DNA from: Prevotellaceae bacterium | Lineage (GTDB): Bacteria > Bacteroidota > Bacteroidia > Bacteroidales > UBA932 | Reading direction: 5' to 3' | NCBI GenBank assembly: GCA_031258195.1 | Contig: JAIRNF010000009.1 | Location: 1 to 64,000, forward strand | Length of the DNA: 64,000 bases | Part shown: piece by piece, positions 27,649-37,178 of the stretch | Position numbering within the stretch: the stretch's first letter is position 1 | How the letters are laid out: every line of letters starts with the position of its first letter | Notes under the pieces: generated by a model | The model's database searches: none | Told to the model about the DNA's origin: nothing | Seen by the model: the letters and a program-made list of their open reading frames with translations, nothing else | Made by a program: the position numbers and the translations under genes

Positions 27649-27651
27649 AGG

Positions 27652-28098
27652 CTATAGTTTTGTGGCTGTTCCCTGCTGTGCTTCAATAGCGGCTACTGCC
27701 GATTTTGAAAAAGCATGAGCGGTTACGTCTAGCTTAATGGTTAGCTCGCCGTTGCCAAGGATTTTTACTAGGTGATTTTTAGAAACAAGACCTGCATTCA
27801 TCATAGTATCGATGGTGATTTCAGATACGCTTAACTTTTCGGCTAATGCCTGAAGCGTTGAGATGTTGATCGCCTTGTACTCTTTTCGGTTCATGTTGGT
27901 GAATCCGAACTTTGGTAAACGACGCTGTAACGGCATCTGTCCACCTTCAAATCCAGGTTTACGAGAGTAACCCGAACGAGACTGAGCACCTTTGTGCCCT
28001 TTGGTAGATGTACCTCCTCGTCCAGAACCTTGACCGCGGCCAATTCTCTTATCCTTATGTGTTGAACCCTTTGCGGGTTTTAAATTACTTAACTGCAT
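27652..28098 (-). CDS. rplO: 50S ribosomal protein L15
   Basis: Late-assembly protein of the large subunit, 148 aa. It opens MQLSNLKPAKGSTHKDKRIGRG and has the Gly/Arg-rich RNA-binding extension GSGRGGTSTKGHKGAQSRSG, then FEGGQMPLQRRLPKFGFTN. It is 3 bp upstream of secY, the rplO-secY coupling seen in nearly all bacteria. Confidence 0.97.
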   Translation of the reverse strand: MQLSNLKPAKGSTHKDKRIGRGQGSGRGGTSTKGHKGAQSRSGYSRKPGFEGGQMPLQRRLPKFGFTNMNRKEYKAINISTLQALAEKLSVSEITIDTMMNAGLVSKNHLVKILGNGELTIKLDVTAHAFSKSAVAAIEAQQGTATKL

Positions 28099-28119
28099 GG
28101 TTGTAGTTTTATCGGGTTA

Positions 28120-28302
28120 CTACTTTACTTCTTCTACTTTCACCAGGTGTCTTACCTTAGCAATCATGCCAAGTACAACAGGTGTACCTTCGCGCTCAAC
28201 GCTATGATTTATTCTACGGATACCCAATGATTCTAGGGTCGCACGTTGACGTTGGGTTGAGCCGATTTTACTTTTTACTTGTGTAATTCTGTATGTTGCC
28301 AT
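28120..28302 (-). CDS. rpmD: 50S ribosomal protein L30
   Basis: 60 aa, a compact L30 (YRITQVKSKIGSTQRQRATLESLGIRRINHSV). It sits between rpsE and rplO as in E. coli. Confidence 0.95.
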   Translation of the reverse strand: MATYRITQVKSKIGSTQRQRATLESLGIRRINHSVEREGTPVVLGMIAKVRHLVKVEEVK

Positions 28303-28313
28303 TGCAAAATCTC

Positions 28314-28835
28314 CTATCCTTTAAACACGTTGTTCATTGATATACCGCGAACATCCGCAATGGTGTAAGCGTCTCTAAGCTCCAGTAAAGCGTTAACCGT
28401 AGCCTTCACCAAGTTGTGAGGGTTAGATGAGCCTTTTGATTTTGCTAACACGTCGGTAATTCCAACACTTTCGAACACAGCACGCATCGCACCTCCTGCC
28501 TTTACCCCGGAACCGGGTGCGGCGGGTTTCATGAATACTCTTGCACCGCCAAACTTAGCGATTTGTTCGTGAGGAATAGTTCCGTTATGCACGGGTACTT
28601 TAACCAAATTCTTCTTAGCATCCTCAATTCCTTTAGAGATAGCTGAGGTTACTTCGCCTGCCTTACCAAGTCCATATCCAACAATGCCGTTTTCGTTTCC
28701 TACTACAACAATTGCCGCGAAACTAAAGTGGCGTCCCCCTTTAGTTACTTTGGTAACACGCTGAATTGCTACTAACCTGTCTTTAAGCTCTAGGTCGGTA
28801 GTCTTCACCTTACGTATGTTTGAATTTTGTGCCAT
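28314..28835 (-). CDS. rpsE: 30S ribosomal protein S5
   Basis: Fidelity protein at the mRNA entry channel and target of spectinomycin-resistance mutations. The 173-aa product has the N-terminal double-stranded-RNA-binding domain ([31 protein letters not shown]) and [20 protein letters not shown]. The spectinomycin loop ([10 protein letters not shown]) looks wild type. It is 8 bp after rplR. Confidence 0.97.
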   Translation of the reverse strand: MAQNSNIRKVKTTDLELKDRLVAIQRVTKVTKGGRHFSFAAIVVVGNENGIVGYGLGKAGEVTSAISKGIEDAKKNLVKVPVHNGTIPHEQIAKFGGARVFMKPAAPGSGVKAGGAMRAVFESVGITDVLAKSKGSSNPHNLVKATVNALLELRDAYTIADVRGISMNNVFKG

Positions 28836-28843
28836 ATTCTCTA

Positions 28844-29206
28844 TTAGAATTTAAGACCAGCTTCTCTGGCTGATTCTGCTAAACTTTTCACTCTACCATG
28901 GTATAGATATCCGTTACGGTCGAATACTACTGCCGAAATGCCTTTTTCTTGCGCTTTTTCTGCAGCTAGCTTGCCAACCATTTTGGCAACTTCTAAACCT
29001 GATTTTCCTTTTACTTGCTCAGCTACCGCCTTATCGCGCGATGAAGCTGATGCTAGAGTCTGACCTGCTACGTCATCGATAAACTGAACGTAAATCTGCT
29101 TGTTGCTTCTATACACAGACATGCGAGGTCTTTCGGCTGTACCGCTAACAACTTTAGCAACACGGTATTTAATACGTTGTCTTCTTTCTATTTTTGTAAG
29201 TGCCAT
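28844..29206 (-). CDS. rplR: 50S ribosomal protein L18
   Basis: 5S rRNA-binding protein of 120 aa: [34 protein letters not shown], then [29 protein letters not shown]-terminal basic tail and C-terminal signature are both present. Standard position between rplF and rpsE. Confidence 0.97.
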   Translation of the reverse strand: MALTKIERRQRIKYRVAKVVSGTAERPRMSVYRSNKQIYVQFIDDVAGQTLASASSRDKAVAEQVKGKSGLEVAKMVGKLAAEKAQEKGISAVVFDRNGYLYHGRVKSLAESAREAGLKF

Positions 29207-29221
29207 AGTCTCAACCTCCCG

Positions 29222-29779
29222 TTATTTTGCGTTAGCAGACTTACCAGCTTTTCTGCGAAGCTGCTCGCCCATAAACTTAATACCTTTACCCTTGTATGGT
29301 TCCGGCTTACGAAGTGAGCGGATCTTTGCAGCAACCTGTCCAAGCAGCTGCTTGTCGTGGCTGGTTAATGTTAGTTTGGGGTTACCTTTTTTTTCGGTAA
29401 CTGCGGTAGCCTTTACTTCAGGGGGCAGCTCGAAGTGGATATCGTGCGAGTAACCAAGGCTAAACTCTAGCATTTGACCTTTAGCTTCTACTTTATACCC
29501 AACACCTACCAACTCCTGCTGAATGGTATAGCCCGTAGATACGCCTACCACCATATTGTTCAATAGCGCGCGGTATAAGCCGTGCATAGAACGATGGCGG
29601 GGCTGATCTGTAGGACGTTCTACCTTAAGTTCTGTACCCTCAACGGTAATCTTAATATCAGGATCTACTGCCTGAGTAAGCTCACCGAGAGGCCCTTTAA
29701 CCTTGACCACGTTGTCTGAACCAACCGTAACGGTTACTCCAGCGGGAAGGTTTACAGGTAATTTTCCTATTCGTGACAT
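29222..29779 (-). CDS. rplF: 50S ribosomal protein L6
   Basis: Two-lobed protein near the sarcin-ricin loop, 185 aa. It begins MSRIGKLPVNLPAGVTV and has GVGYKVEAKGQMLEFSLGYSHDI, then PEPYKGKGIKFMGEQLRRKAGKSA at the C-terminus (signature PEPYKGKGI). Normal length and intact. Confidence 0.97.
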   Translation of the reverse strand: MSRIGKLPVNLPAGVTVTVGSDNVVKVKGPLGELTQAVDPDIKITVEGTELKVERPTDQPRHRSMHGLYRALLNNMVVGVSTGYTIQQELVGVGYKVEAKGQMLEFSLGYSHDIHFELPPEVKATAVTEKKGNPKLTLTSHDKQLLGQVAAKIRSLRKPEPYKGKGIKFMGEQLRRKAGKSANAK

Positions 29780-29817
29780 TCTATTCTTGTTATATACGTT
29801 AGTTTATACTAATTTTT

Positions 29818-30213
29818 CTAGTAAACGTAGCAAATTACTTCGCCACCAACATTTTGTTCGCGAGCTTCCTTATCTGTCATAACACCTCTTGAGGTTGACA
29901 TAATAGCTATACCCAGCCCGTTAAGAACGCGAGGCATATCCTGAACGCCGGTATATCTACGTAAACCGGGTGTACTGATACGCTTTAACGTTTTAATGGC
30001 AGGTTGCTTATTTTCGGGATGGTACTTTAATGCGATTTTGATAGTACCTTGAGGTCCTTCATCTATAAATTTATAGCTGAGGATGTAGCCCTTTTCGTGA
30101 AGGATTCTTGTGATCTCCTTCTTTATTTTTGAAGCGGGAATTTCAACTACTTTATGTCCTGCTTTTACCGCATTCCTTATTCGGGTAAGGAAATCTGCAA
30201 TTGGATCAGTCAT
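29818..30213 (-). CDS. rpsH: 30S ribosomal protein S8
   Basis: Central-domain protein and, in E. coli, the repressor of the spc operon. The 131-aa product has [20 protein letters not shown], the loop [37 protein letters not shown], and ends [15 protein letters not shown]. The 119-bp gap upstream to rpsN is unusually large for this operon and may hold a regulatory structure. Confidence 0.97.
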   Translation of the reverse strand: MTDPIADFLTRIRNAVKAGHKVVEIPASKIKKEITRILHEKGYILSYKFIDEGPQGTIKIALKYHPENKQPAIKTLKRISTPGLRRYTGVQDMPRVLNGLGIAIMSTSRGVMTDKEAREQNVGGEVICYVY

Positions 30214-30332
30214 TACGTTATTAATTTTTTAGTTTTATCGATACACGGTAGGGTGTGTAACCGATATCCAATACTATTTTACTGCACTATGTAAAAGTTC
30301 CGGCAGTACGGAACTGTATTTTTTTCTTCTCT

Positions 30333-30602
30333 CTACCAGCTTGCCTTGGTTACTCCTGGGATAAGACCTTTAGAAGCCATTTCTCTGAACTGGATACGGC
30401 TAATACCAAAGAGACGGATATATCCTTTAGGACGACCTGTGAGCGAGCAACGGTTATGCAGACGAATAGGGTTGGAATTTTTAGGAAACTTTGCTAAGCC
30501 TGCATAATCGCCTGCTTCTTTAAGCGCTTTACGCTTCTCTGCATATTTCGCAACCAACTTTGCACGCTTCACTTCACGTGCTTTCATCGACTCTTTTGCC
30601 AT
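30333..30602 (-). CDS. rpsN: 30S ribosomal protein S14 (zinc-free form)
   Basis: 89 aa without the CxxC pairs of the short zinc form, so a C-minus S14. It ends [40 protein letters not shown], an exact family signature. It lies 3 bp after rplE. Confidence 0.97.
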   Translation of the reverse strand: MAKESMKAREVKRAKLVAKYAEKRKALKEAGDYAGLAKFPKNSNPIRLHNRCSLTGRPKGYIRLFGISRIQFREMASKGLIPGVTKASW

Positions 30603-30605
30603 AAC

Positions 30606-31220
30606 TTATTCGTTCTTTTTTGCGTTTTTAAATGGTAGACCAAAGCCACGAAGTAGCGCATACGCTTCTTCGTCCTTTTCGGTTGAAGTTACAAAGGTAA
30701 TCTCCATTCCCATAATTTTAGTAATCTTATCGATATCAATTTCAGGGAAAATGATTTGTTCACGAATACCTAAACTGTAGTTTCCACGTCCGTCCAGCTT
30801 ATCGTTGATTCCTTGGAAGTCGCGGATACGAGGAAGCGCAATGGCTACCAAGCGATCTAGGAATTCGTACATTTTATCGCGACGAAGTGTAACCTTCGTT
30901 CCGATAGGCATACCTTTTCTCAGCTTGAAGTTAGAGATATCTTTCTTCGAGAATGTTTGGATAGCTTTCTGACCGGTAATTGTAGTAAGCTCGTTCTGAG
31001 CAATCTCAATCAGTTTCTTATCGGCAACAGCGCTACCAACACCTTGGTTTACGATAATCTTCTCCAGGCGGGGAACTTGCATTACATTTTTAAAGCCGAA
31101 CTCTTTCATAAGAGCCGGAGCAATCTCTTCAGTGTATTTCTTTTTTAGAGCAGGAATATATCCCTTTGGAACTGCAGCCTGAGCGCCTGCATCCTTAACT
31201 CCTTCACCTTTCTTTGCCAT
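30606..31220 (-). CDS. rplE: 50S ribosomal protein L5
   Basis: Binds 5S rRNA and helix 84 of 23S rRNA. The core starts about residue 22 ([20 protein letters not shown]) and contains [37 protein letters not shown] and [19 protein letters not shown]. At 204 aa it has about 18 extra N-terminal residues ([20 protein letters not shown]) relative to usual L5 (about 180-187). The ATG of rplE shares a base with the rplX stop, so translation is coupled and this start is supported. Confidence 0.96.
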   Translation of the reverse strand: MAKKGEGVKDAGAQAAVPKGYIPALKKKYTEEIAPALMKEFGFKNVMQVPRLEKIIVNQGVGSAVADKKLIEIAQNELTTITGQKAIQTFSKKDISNFKLRKGMPIGTKVTLRRDKMYEFLDRLVAIALPRIRDFQGINDKLDGRGNYSLGIREQIIFPEIDIDKITKIMGMEITFVTSTEKDEEAYALLRGFGLPFKNAKKNE

Positions 31221-31531
31221 TATTTAATTTCCTCGTTGGATTTTTTTGAGTAACGTACTAACTTACCCTTATCGTTCAACCTACGACCGATACGGATGGG
31301 CTTACCATCTTCTACCAGCTGTAGATTAGAGATATGGATAGGAGCTTCTTGCTTAACTATTCCGCCTTGCGTGTTTTTCGCGTTGGGCTTGGTGTGCTTG
31401 CTTACCATGTTAAGACCTTCAACAATGGCGCGCTGCTCTTTTACAAGAACGCGAAGCACCTTACCGGTTTTACCTCTATCTTCGCCGGTATTTACATATA
31501 CTGTATCGCCCTTTTTAATGTGTAGCTTCAT
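31220..31531 (-). CDS. rplX: 50S ribosomal protein L24
   Basis: Assembly-initiator protein, 103 aa with a KOW motif ([27 protein letters not shown]) and the conserved [20 protein letters not shown]. It overlaps rplE by one base. Intact. Confidence 0.97.
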   Translation of the reverse strand: MKLHIKKGDTVYVNTGEDRGKTGKVLRVLVKEQRAIVEGLNMVSKHTKPNAKNTQGGIVKQEAPIHISNLQLVEDGKPIRIGRRLNDKGKLVRYSKKSNEEIK

Positions 31532-31552
31532 CTCTCTTTACAGTTTTATCGG

Positions 31553-31918
31553 TTACAACACTTCAGGGGCAAGTGATACAATTTTCATGTAGCCATCGCG
31601 CAACTCTCTGGCAACGGGTCCGAAAATACGTGTTCCACGAATTTCACCCTGTGCATTCAACAGTACGCAAGCGTTATCATCAAAGCGAATGTAAGAACCA
31701 TCGAAACGACGGATTTCTTTCTTCACTCTCACGATCACAGCTTTCGAAACTGTTCCTTTCTTCGCTTCACCTCCCGGTATAGCATTCTTGATGGTTACAA
31801 CGATTTTATCGCCTATAGAAGCGTAGCGTCTTTTTGTTCCACCAAGCACGCGGATGCAAAGAACTTCTTTTGCTCCGCTGTTATCAGCCACTAGTAATCT
31901 ACTTTCTTGTTGTATCAT
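31553..31918 (-). CDS. rplN: 50S ribosomal protein L14
   Basis: 121-aa beta-barrel protein at the subunit interface: [27 protein letters not shown] and [27 protein letters not shown]. Intact. It is 2 bp after rpsQ. Confidence 0.97.
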   Translation of the reverse strand: MIQQESRLLVADNSGAKEVLCIRVLGGTKRRYASIGDKIVVTIKNAIPGGEAKKGTVSKAVIVRVKKEIRRFDGSYIRFDDNACVLLNAQGEIRGTRIFGPVARELRDGYMKIVSLAPEVL

Positions 31919-31920
31919 GG

Positions 31921-32178
31921 CTATTTCACTTTTTCTAGGATTTCAACTAATCTCCAACGCTTAGTTTTACTAAGCGGACGAGTTTCCATTATTTTTACGG
32001 TATCGCCTTCGCTGCACTCATTCTTATCGTCATGAGCCACGAACTTTGTCGTTTTATTCACGAATTTACCGTACATAGGGTGTTTTACTTTACGCTTAAC
32101 GGCAACAACAATAGATTTCTCCATCTTATTGCTCACTACCACCCCTACTCTTTCTTTTCTTAGGTTCCTGATTTCCAT
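31921..32178 (-). CDS. rpsQ: 30S ribosomal protein S17
   Basis: 85-aa OB-fold protein: [35 protein letters not shown] and [23 protein letters not shown], both S17 signatures. It sits between rpmC and rplN in the usual order. Confidence 0.97.
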   Translation of the reverse strand: MEIRNLRKERVGVVVSNKMEKSIVVAVKRKVKHPMYGKFVNKTTKFVAHDDKNECSEGDTVKIMETRPLSKTKRWRLVEILEKVK

Positions 32179-32184
32179 GAACGA

Positions 32185-32388
32185 TTATTTCTTTGTCTCG
32201 TTAATTTGTTTCTCGCGCAATACGGTAAGCATGCGAGCGATATCCTTACGTGCTGCCCTTATCTGACCCGAGTTTTCGATAGGCGAGATAGCATGATTCA
32301 TTTGCATGCGGTTAAGGTTAGCCCTTTCTGTTTCTATTCTTTCAATCAAATCTTTTGTTGAAAGTTCACGAATTTCTGCTGCTTTCAT
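32185..32388 (-). CDS. rpmC: 50S ribosomal protein L29
   Basis: 67 aa, two-helix protein at the tunnel exit: MKAAEIRELSTKDLIERIETERANLNRMQMNHAIS, then RAARKDIARMLTVLREKQ. It lies 6 bp before rpsQ. Confidence 0.96.
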   Translation of the reverse strand: MKAAEIRELSTKDLIERIETERANLNRMQMNHAISPIENSGQIRAARKDIARMLTVLREKQINETKK

Positions 32389-32401
32389 TTGTTATATAGA
32401 T

Positions 32402-32827
32402 TTAGATTGATTCATCAAAATCCCTTCTCACAATAAACTTTGTTGTGATAGGTAGTTTCTGCGCTCCAAGACGAAGCGCTTCTTTGGCTACTTCTAAAGG
32501 AACGCCTTCTGCTTCCATAATAATACGACCGGGAGAGATACAAGCAACAAACCCTTCGGGCGCTCCTTTACCTTTACCCATACGTACTTCGGCAGGCTTC
32601 TTGGTGATAGGTTTATCGGGGAATACTCTGATCCACAGCTGACCTTCACGTTTCATGTAACGAACGATAGCCTGACGGGCGGCTTCTATCTGCGAACCGG
32701 TCATCCAGCATTCTTCCATCGCTTTGATTCCGAATGAACCGAATGCAAGCTGGTTACCGCGTTGAGCATTACCTTTCATTTTGCCCTTTTGCTGCCTTCT
32801 ATATTTAGTTTTTTTCGGTTGTAACAT
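32402..32827 (-). CDS. rplP: 50S ribosomal protein L16
   Basis: 141-aa protein near the A site, needed for peptidyl-transferase maturation: [59 protein letters not shown]. The hydroxylated/contact Arg region (about 80, MGKGKG) is normal. Full length. Confidence 0.97.
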   Translation of the reverse strand: MLQPKKTKYRRQQKGKMKGNAQRGNQLAFGSFGIKAMEECWMTGSQIEAARQAIVRYMKREGQLWIRVFPDKPITKKPAEVRMGKGKGAPEGFVACISPGRIIMEAEGVPLEVAKEALRLGAQKLPITTKFIVRRDFDESI

Positions 32828-32854
32828 TTTCTTTCGTCTTTATCGAACCTATTA

Positions 32855-33613
32855 CTACTTTTTATCTTTTCTGGGACCACGAGGTCTTCTATCGTTATTA
32901 CGACCACCTCTGTCTCCTCTATCGTTACCCTGACCGCCTGAAGGACCGCTTAGCGCGGCAACTCCTACGTTAGGGGTAAGATCGCGTTTTCCGTAAACCA
33001 GTCCGTTACAAATCCATACCTTAATGCCAAGCAAACCTACTTTAGTAAGCGCTTCACCTAAAGCATAGTCGATATCTGCACGGAATGTGTGAAGAGGAAT
33101 ACGACCTTCTTTAAAGGTTTCGCTACGTGCCATTTCTGCACCGCCAAGACGACCTGAAATTTGCACCTTAATTCCTTCCGCACCCATACGCATAGTTGAA
33201 GCGATAGCCGTTTTAACTGCACGACGGTAAGAGATACGTCCCTCAACCTGACGGGCGATGTTATTGGCTACGATCATAGCATCCAACTCGGGACGCTTTA
33301 CTTCAAAAATGTTAATCTGAACATCTTTGCTGGTGATCTTCTTCAACTCTTCTTTCAGCTTATCTACTTCCTGTCCACCTTTACCAATAATGATACCGGG
33401 ACGAGCTGTATTTATAGTTACGGTAATAAGTTTAAGCGTTCTTTCGATAATTATTTTCGAAATACTTGCTTTTGCTAAACGAGCGTTGAGATACTTACGA
33501 ATCTTAGCGTCTTCGACAATCTTACCGGCGAAGTCTTTTCCGCCGAACCAGTTTGAATCCCATCCGCGAATGATTCCGAGCCTATTTGCTATCGGATTTA
33601 CTTTTTGTCCCAT
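32855..33613 (-). CDS. rpsC: 30S ribosomal protein S3
   Basis: Lines the mRNA entry pore and has helicase activity. The 252-aa protein has [25 protein letters not shown], the KH domain with [23 protein letters not shown] and the C-terminal domain [23 protein letters not shown] Gly/Arg/Asp-rich tail ([24 protein letters not shown]) extends about 30 residues beyond the E. coli fold, as in other Bacteroidota. Confidence 0.97.
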   Translation of the reverse strand: MGQKVNPIANRLGIIRGWDSNWFGGKDFAGKIVEDAKIRKYLNARLAKASISKIIIERTLKLITVTINTARPGIIIGKGGQEVDKLKEELKKITSKDVQINIFEVKRPELDAMIVANNIARQVEGRISYRRAVKTAIASTMRMGAEGIKVQISGRLGGAEMARSETFKEGRIPLHTFRADIDYALGEALTKVGLLGIKVWICNGLVYGKRDLTPNVGVAALSGPSGGQGNDRGDRGGRNNDRRPRGPRKDKK

Positions 33614-33616
33614 ATA

Positions 33617-34039
33617 CTAGTTCTCCTCTGCTACGTTTTCTTTTTTTGTACCTACAACGATAGTAACGTGGTTAGATCTTTTGCGAATTCTGTGTGCGCG
33701 TCCTTGTGGGGCAGGCTGAATTCTTTTAAGTGTTCTACCTTCGTTTACAAAAATCTGCGTAATATGTACATTACCGTTTTCAAGTTCTTTTTTCTCGCCT
33801 TCGTTCTTCACTTCCCAGTTAGCAATTGCTGACTTTAAAAGCTTTTCTAAACGAATAGACGTGTCTTTCTTACTATATTTTAGTACATCAAGAGCGTGGT
33901 TAACCTCCATTCCTCTAATCAAGTCAGCCATTAAGCGCATCTTGCGAGGAGAGGTAGGGCAGTCGTTAAGCTTAGCGTAAGCTACCTTAGCCCTTTCTTC
34001 TTTCAGCCTTTTGGCCATTTCTGTTTTTCTTGCACCCAT
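33617..34039 (-). CDS. rplV: 50S ribosomal protein L22
   Basis: Tunnel-lining protein whose beta hairpin contacts macrolides. 140 aa: [24 protein letters not shown], then [28 protein letters not shown]. Hairpin residues look unmutated. It lies 3 bp upstream of rpsC. Confidence 0.96.
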   Translation of the reverse strand: MGARKTEMAKRLKEERAKVAYAKLNDCPTSPRKMRLMADLIRGMEVNHALDVLKYSKKDTSIRLEKLLKSAIANWEVKNEGEKKELENGNVHITQIFVNEGRTLKRIQPAPQGRAHRIRKRSNHVTIVVGTKKENVAEEN

Positions 34040-34066
34040 TATATTCGAAATATTTCGGTGTTACGA

Positions 34067-34333
34067 CTACTTTCTATTACCGCTATGCCCCTTGAACGTA
34101 CGGGTAGGAGCAAACTCTCCAAGCTTATGACCTACCATGTTCTCGGTAACGTAAACAGGAATAAACTTATTACCATTATGCACTGCAATTGTATGACCTA
34201 CGAAATCTGGCGAGATCATGGTTGCGCGAGACCAAGTTTTGATAACCGTTTTCTTGTTAGCCTCGTTTTGTGCAAGTATTTTCTTTTCTAACTTAGGTTC
34301 TATATATGGACCTTTTTTCAGCGAACGACTCAT
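34067..34333 (-). CDS. rpsS: 30S ribosomal protein S19
   Basis: 88-aa head protein: [69 protein letters not shown]. Canonical S19 throughout. Located between rplB and rplV. Confidence 0.97.
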   Translation of the reverse strand: MSRSLKKGPYIEPKLEKKILAQNEANKKTVIKTWSRATMISPDFVGHTIAVHNGNKFIPVYVTENMVGHKLGEFAPTRTFKGHSGNRK

Positions 34334-34354
34334 AGTAATTCTGTTTTAATCAAA

Positions 34355-35179
34355 TTATTTCTTTCTTCTCTCGATGATGAACTTGTTAGAGTTCTTCTTC
34401 GGATTACGAGTCTTATAACCCTTAGCAGGAATACCCTTACGCGAACGTGGGTGACCTCCAGACGCGCGTCCTTCACCACCACCCATCGGGTGATCTACTG
34501 GGTTCATCACTACACCTCTTACTCTTGGGCGACGACCTAACCAGCGTTTTCTACCGGCTTTTCCGTGCGACTCAAGAATATGGTCGGGGTTAGAAACCGA
34601 ACCTATGGTTGCTCTACATGTCGTTAACACCATACGAGATTCGCCTGAGGGAAGCTTAATAACGGCAAACTTACCTTCGCGTGCAAGAAGCTGAGCGTAT
34701 GCTCCGGCGCTGCGTGCCATAACTGCTCCTTGTCCCGGCTGAAGTTCGATATTGTGAATAACTGTTCCAAGGGGAATTTCGGCGAGAAGAAGCGTATTTC
34801 CAACTTCGGGAGCAACTCCTTTGCCAGATGCGATCTCTTGTCCTACTTTTAACCCGTGGGGAGCTACGATATAGCGTTTTTCGCCATCGGTGTATGCTAC
34901 AAGAGCGATGCGTGCGCTACGGTTAGGATCGTACTCAATGGTCCTAACGCGAGCGGTCATGCTGTCCTTGTCTCTCTTAAAATCTATAATGCGGTATTTT
35001 TTCTTATGACCGCCACCCATATAGCGCATGGTCATCTTCCCATCTTTATTACGTCCGCCGGACCTTTTTAATGATGTGAGTAATGACTTCTCTGGTTTCG
35101 TTGCGGTAATATCCTCAAACGAACCAATGACTTTATGTCTTGTACCGGGTGTTATCGGTTTAAACTTTCTTACTCCCAT
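34355..35179 (-). CDS. rplB: 50S ribosomal protein L2
   Basis: Largest core protein of the large subunit, near the peptidyl-transferase centre. 274 aa with [58 protein letters not shown] and the C-terminal [27 protein letters not shown], which includes the functionally important His region ([12 protein letters not shown]). It follows rplW by 5 bp. Confidence 0.98.
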   Translation of the reverse strand: MGVRKFKPITPGTRHKVIGSFEDITATKPEKSLLTSLKRSGGRNKDGKMTMRYMGGGHKKKYRIIDFKRDKDSMTARVRTIEYDPNRSARIALVAYTDGEKRYIVAPHGLKVGQEIASGKGVAPEVGNTLLLAEIPLGTVIHNIELQPGQGAVMARSAGAYAQLLAREGKFAVIKLPSGESRMVLTTCRATIGSVSNPDHILESHGKAGRKRWLGRRPRVRGVVMNPVDHPMGGGEGRASGGHPRSRKGIPAKGYKTRNPKKNSNKFIIERRKK

Positions 35180-35184
35180 GGCTC

Positions 35185-35478
35185 TTAGATGTTGCTATAA
35201 AAATCAATTGTGTCATTCGCTTTCAGGGTAACGAAGGCTTTCTTGTAGTGGTTTGTTCTACCGGTTAGCAGACCAGACTTTGTAAAGCGGCTTTTTCTCT
35301 TACCGACGTAACTGGCAGTATTAACAGCCTCAACCGTTACGTTGTATAGCTCTTCTACAGCCTTCTTAATCTCTAACTTATTAGCCCTGAGGTTGACAAT
35401 AAAACCGTAACGATTCAACTTATCGCCCTGAATCGTCATTTTTTCGGTTACTATAGGCTTAATAATCACATTCATCAC
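35185..35478 (-). CDS. rplW: 50S ribosomal protein L23
   Basis: 97-aa docking site for trigger factor and SRP at the tunnel exit: [54 protein letters not shown]. Canonical and complete. It lies 9 bp after rplD. Confidence 0.97.
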   Translation of the reverse strand: MMNVIIKPIVTEKMTIQGDKLNRYGFIVNLRANKLEIKKAVEELYNVTVEAVNTASYVGKRKSRFTKSGLLTGRTNHYKKAFVTLKANDTIDFYSNI

Positions 35479-35487
35479 TTATTCTTA

Positions 35488-36126
35488 TTACTCGTTACCA
35501 ATACCAAAAACGCCATGCAATACCTCTACTGATTTTTCAGTAAGAATGAGGCTTGATGCGTTCACAATATCGTAAGTGGTTAAGTCCGAAGCAACTACCG
35601 TTTTAACATTCGGTAAATTTCGGGACGACAAATATACGTTTTTATTTGCTTCCGGAAGCACCATAAGCAATTTTTTATCAGCAACTTTCAGATTTTTGCT
35701 GATATTGATAATTTCTTTGGTCTTTGGAGCATCCATTTCTAACGACTCTAAAACAATAAGTCCTTCGTTCTTTGCCTTGTAAGTAAGAGCGCTTTTACGG
35801 GCTAATTGTTTAAGCTTCTTATTCAGTTTAAAGCTGTAATCGCGGGGTCTTGGTCCGAATACGCGACCTCCACCAACATAAATGTTTGCCTTAATGCTAC
35901 CATGACGGGCACCGCCTGTACCTTTCTGACGGATAACTTTCTTGGTGCTGTAAGCAACTTCCCATTTTTCTTTTGTCTTATGGGTACCTTGGCGTTGGTT
36001 AGCCAGGTATTGCTTTACGTCAAGATAGATAGCATGGTCGTTCGGTTCAATGCCGAATATGGTATCGTCGAGCGTAACTGTTTTCGCCGACTTATTACCG
36101 TCTTTAGTATATACTGCTACTTCCAT
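35488..36126 (-). CDS. rplD: 50S ribosomal protein L4
   Basis: Tunnel constriction protein and, in gamma-proteobacteria, repressor of the S10 operon. I start at ATG 36126 ([20 protein letters not shown]), giving 212 aa, because the track start is a TTG that lies inside rplC; AGAGAG just before 36126 is a plausible ribosome-binding site. The core has [26 protein letters not shown] and [32 protein letters not shown]. Confidence 0.96.
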   Translation of the reverse strand: MEVAVYTKDGNKSAKTVTLDDTIFGIEPNDHAIYLDVKQYLANQRQGTHKTKEKWEVAYSTKKVIRQKGTGGARHGSIKANIYVGGGRVFGPRPRDYSFKLNKKLKQLARKSALTYKAKNEGLIVLESLEMDAPKTKEIINISKNLKVADKKLLMVLPEANKNVYLSSRNLPNVKTVVASDLTTYDIVNASSLILTEKSVEVLHGVFGIGNE

Positions 36127-36130
36127 CTCT

Positions 36131-36751
36131 CTAGTCTTCAATAATTATGTACGACCCTTTGGCTCCGGGTATAGAACCTTTTACCAACATTAGGTTGCTT
36201 TCAGGGATAAGCTTAAGTATTCTCAGGTTAAGCACTTTTACTCTTGCTCCGCCCATACGTCCGGGAAGCTTCTTTCCCTTAAATACGCGTGAGGGGTAAG
36301 ATGATGCACCTAACGAACCAAGTGCGCGAGCGCGGTTGTGCTGACCGTGGGTTTGACCACCTACACCTGCAAAACCATGGCGTTTTACTACACCCTGAAA
36401 TCCTTTACCCTTGGAGATGCCTGTAACATCAACCCAATCATTTTCTTCAAAATCAGCAACGGTAACAACGTCGCCCAACTTGAGCTCCCTGTCCCAGTCC
36501 ATAATGGTTTCAACCACTTTGTACTTAGGGGCAGTGTTAGCTTTCTTAAAATGCCCTATAAGAGCATTGCTGGTTTGCTTTTCTTTCTTATCGTCATAGG
36601 CAAGCTGAACGGCTTCGTAGCCGTCTATCTCGTTAGAGCGTACTTGCGTAACAACACATGGACCAGCCTCAATAACGGTGCAGGGGATGTTTTTTCCATC
36701 TGCATCGAAAACGGAAGTCATTCCGATTTTTTTTCCAATAATTCCTGGCAT
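36131..36751 (-). CDS. rplC: 50S ribosomal protein L3
   Basis: Early assembly protein of 206 aa. It starts [32 protein letters not shown] and has the long loop region [52 protein letters not shown]. The loop includes the Gln that is methylated by PrmB in other bacteria. It follows rpsJ after a 108-bp spacer with a hairpin. Confidence 0.97.
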   Translation of the reverse strand: MPGIIGKKIGMTSVFDADGKNIPCTVIEAGPCVVTQVRSNEIDGYEAVQLAYDDKKEKQTSNALIGHFKKANTAPKYKVVETIMDWDRELKLGDVVTVADFEENDWVDVTGISKGKGFQGVVKRHGFAGVGGQTHGQHNRARALGSLGASSYPSRVFKGKKLPGRMGGARVKVLNLRILKLIPESNLMLVKGSIPGAKGSYIIIED

Positions 36752-36774
36752 GTTTAGTTTTACATTTCGATTAG

Positions 36775-36803
36775 AGACTAATAGATTTTTAGACTATTAG
36801 TCT
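36775..36803 (-). other. Hairpin in the rpsJ-rplC spacer
   Basis: AGACTAATAG pairs perfectly with CTATTAGTCT around a 9-nt loop in a 108-bp spacer, one of the longest gaps of the superoperon. No long T tract follows in the minus direction, so it is more likely a processing, attenuation or ribosomal-protein-binding structure than a full terminator. Confidence 0.45.
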
Positions 36804-36859
36804 TGTCCTCTATTAATACTAGTGCATAACCCCAGCAGAGGTCATCGACATCTTATTTA

Positions 36860-37165
36860 TCAAACTTTGATTTCTACTTCAACACCGCTAGGCAGCTCAA
36901 GTTTCATCAATGCGTCAACGGTTTTAGGTGTTGAGCTGTAGATATCAAGCAAACGCTTAAATGTGCAAAGTTGAAACTGCTCGCGCGATTTCTTGTTTAC
37001 GAAAGTTGAACGGTTAACAGTAAAAATCTTCTTTTGTGTAGGAAGAGGAATAGGTCCGCTAACAACGGCACCTGTTGCCTTTACTGTTTTCACAATCTTC
37101 TCGGCTGACTTGTCAACCAAAGAGTGATCATACGATTTTAATTTTATTCTAATTTTTTGGCTCAT
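36860..37165 (-). CDS. rpsJ: 30S ribosomal protein S10
   Basis: 101-aa head protein that also acts as NusE in antitermination. [53 protein letters not shown]. Intact. It lies 13 bp after fusA, joining the str and S10 operons in this lineage. Confidence 0.97.
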   Translation of the reverse strand: MSQKIRIKLKSYDHSLVDKSAEKIVKTVKATGAVVSGPIPLPTQKKIFTVNRSTFVNKKSREQFQLCTFKRLLDIYSSTPKTVDALMKLELPSGVEVEIKV

Positions 37166-37178
37166 GGTTGATTATTTT

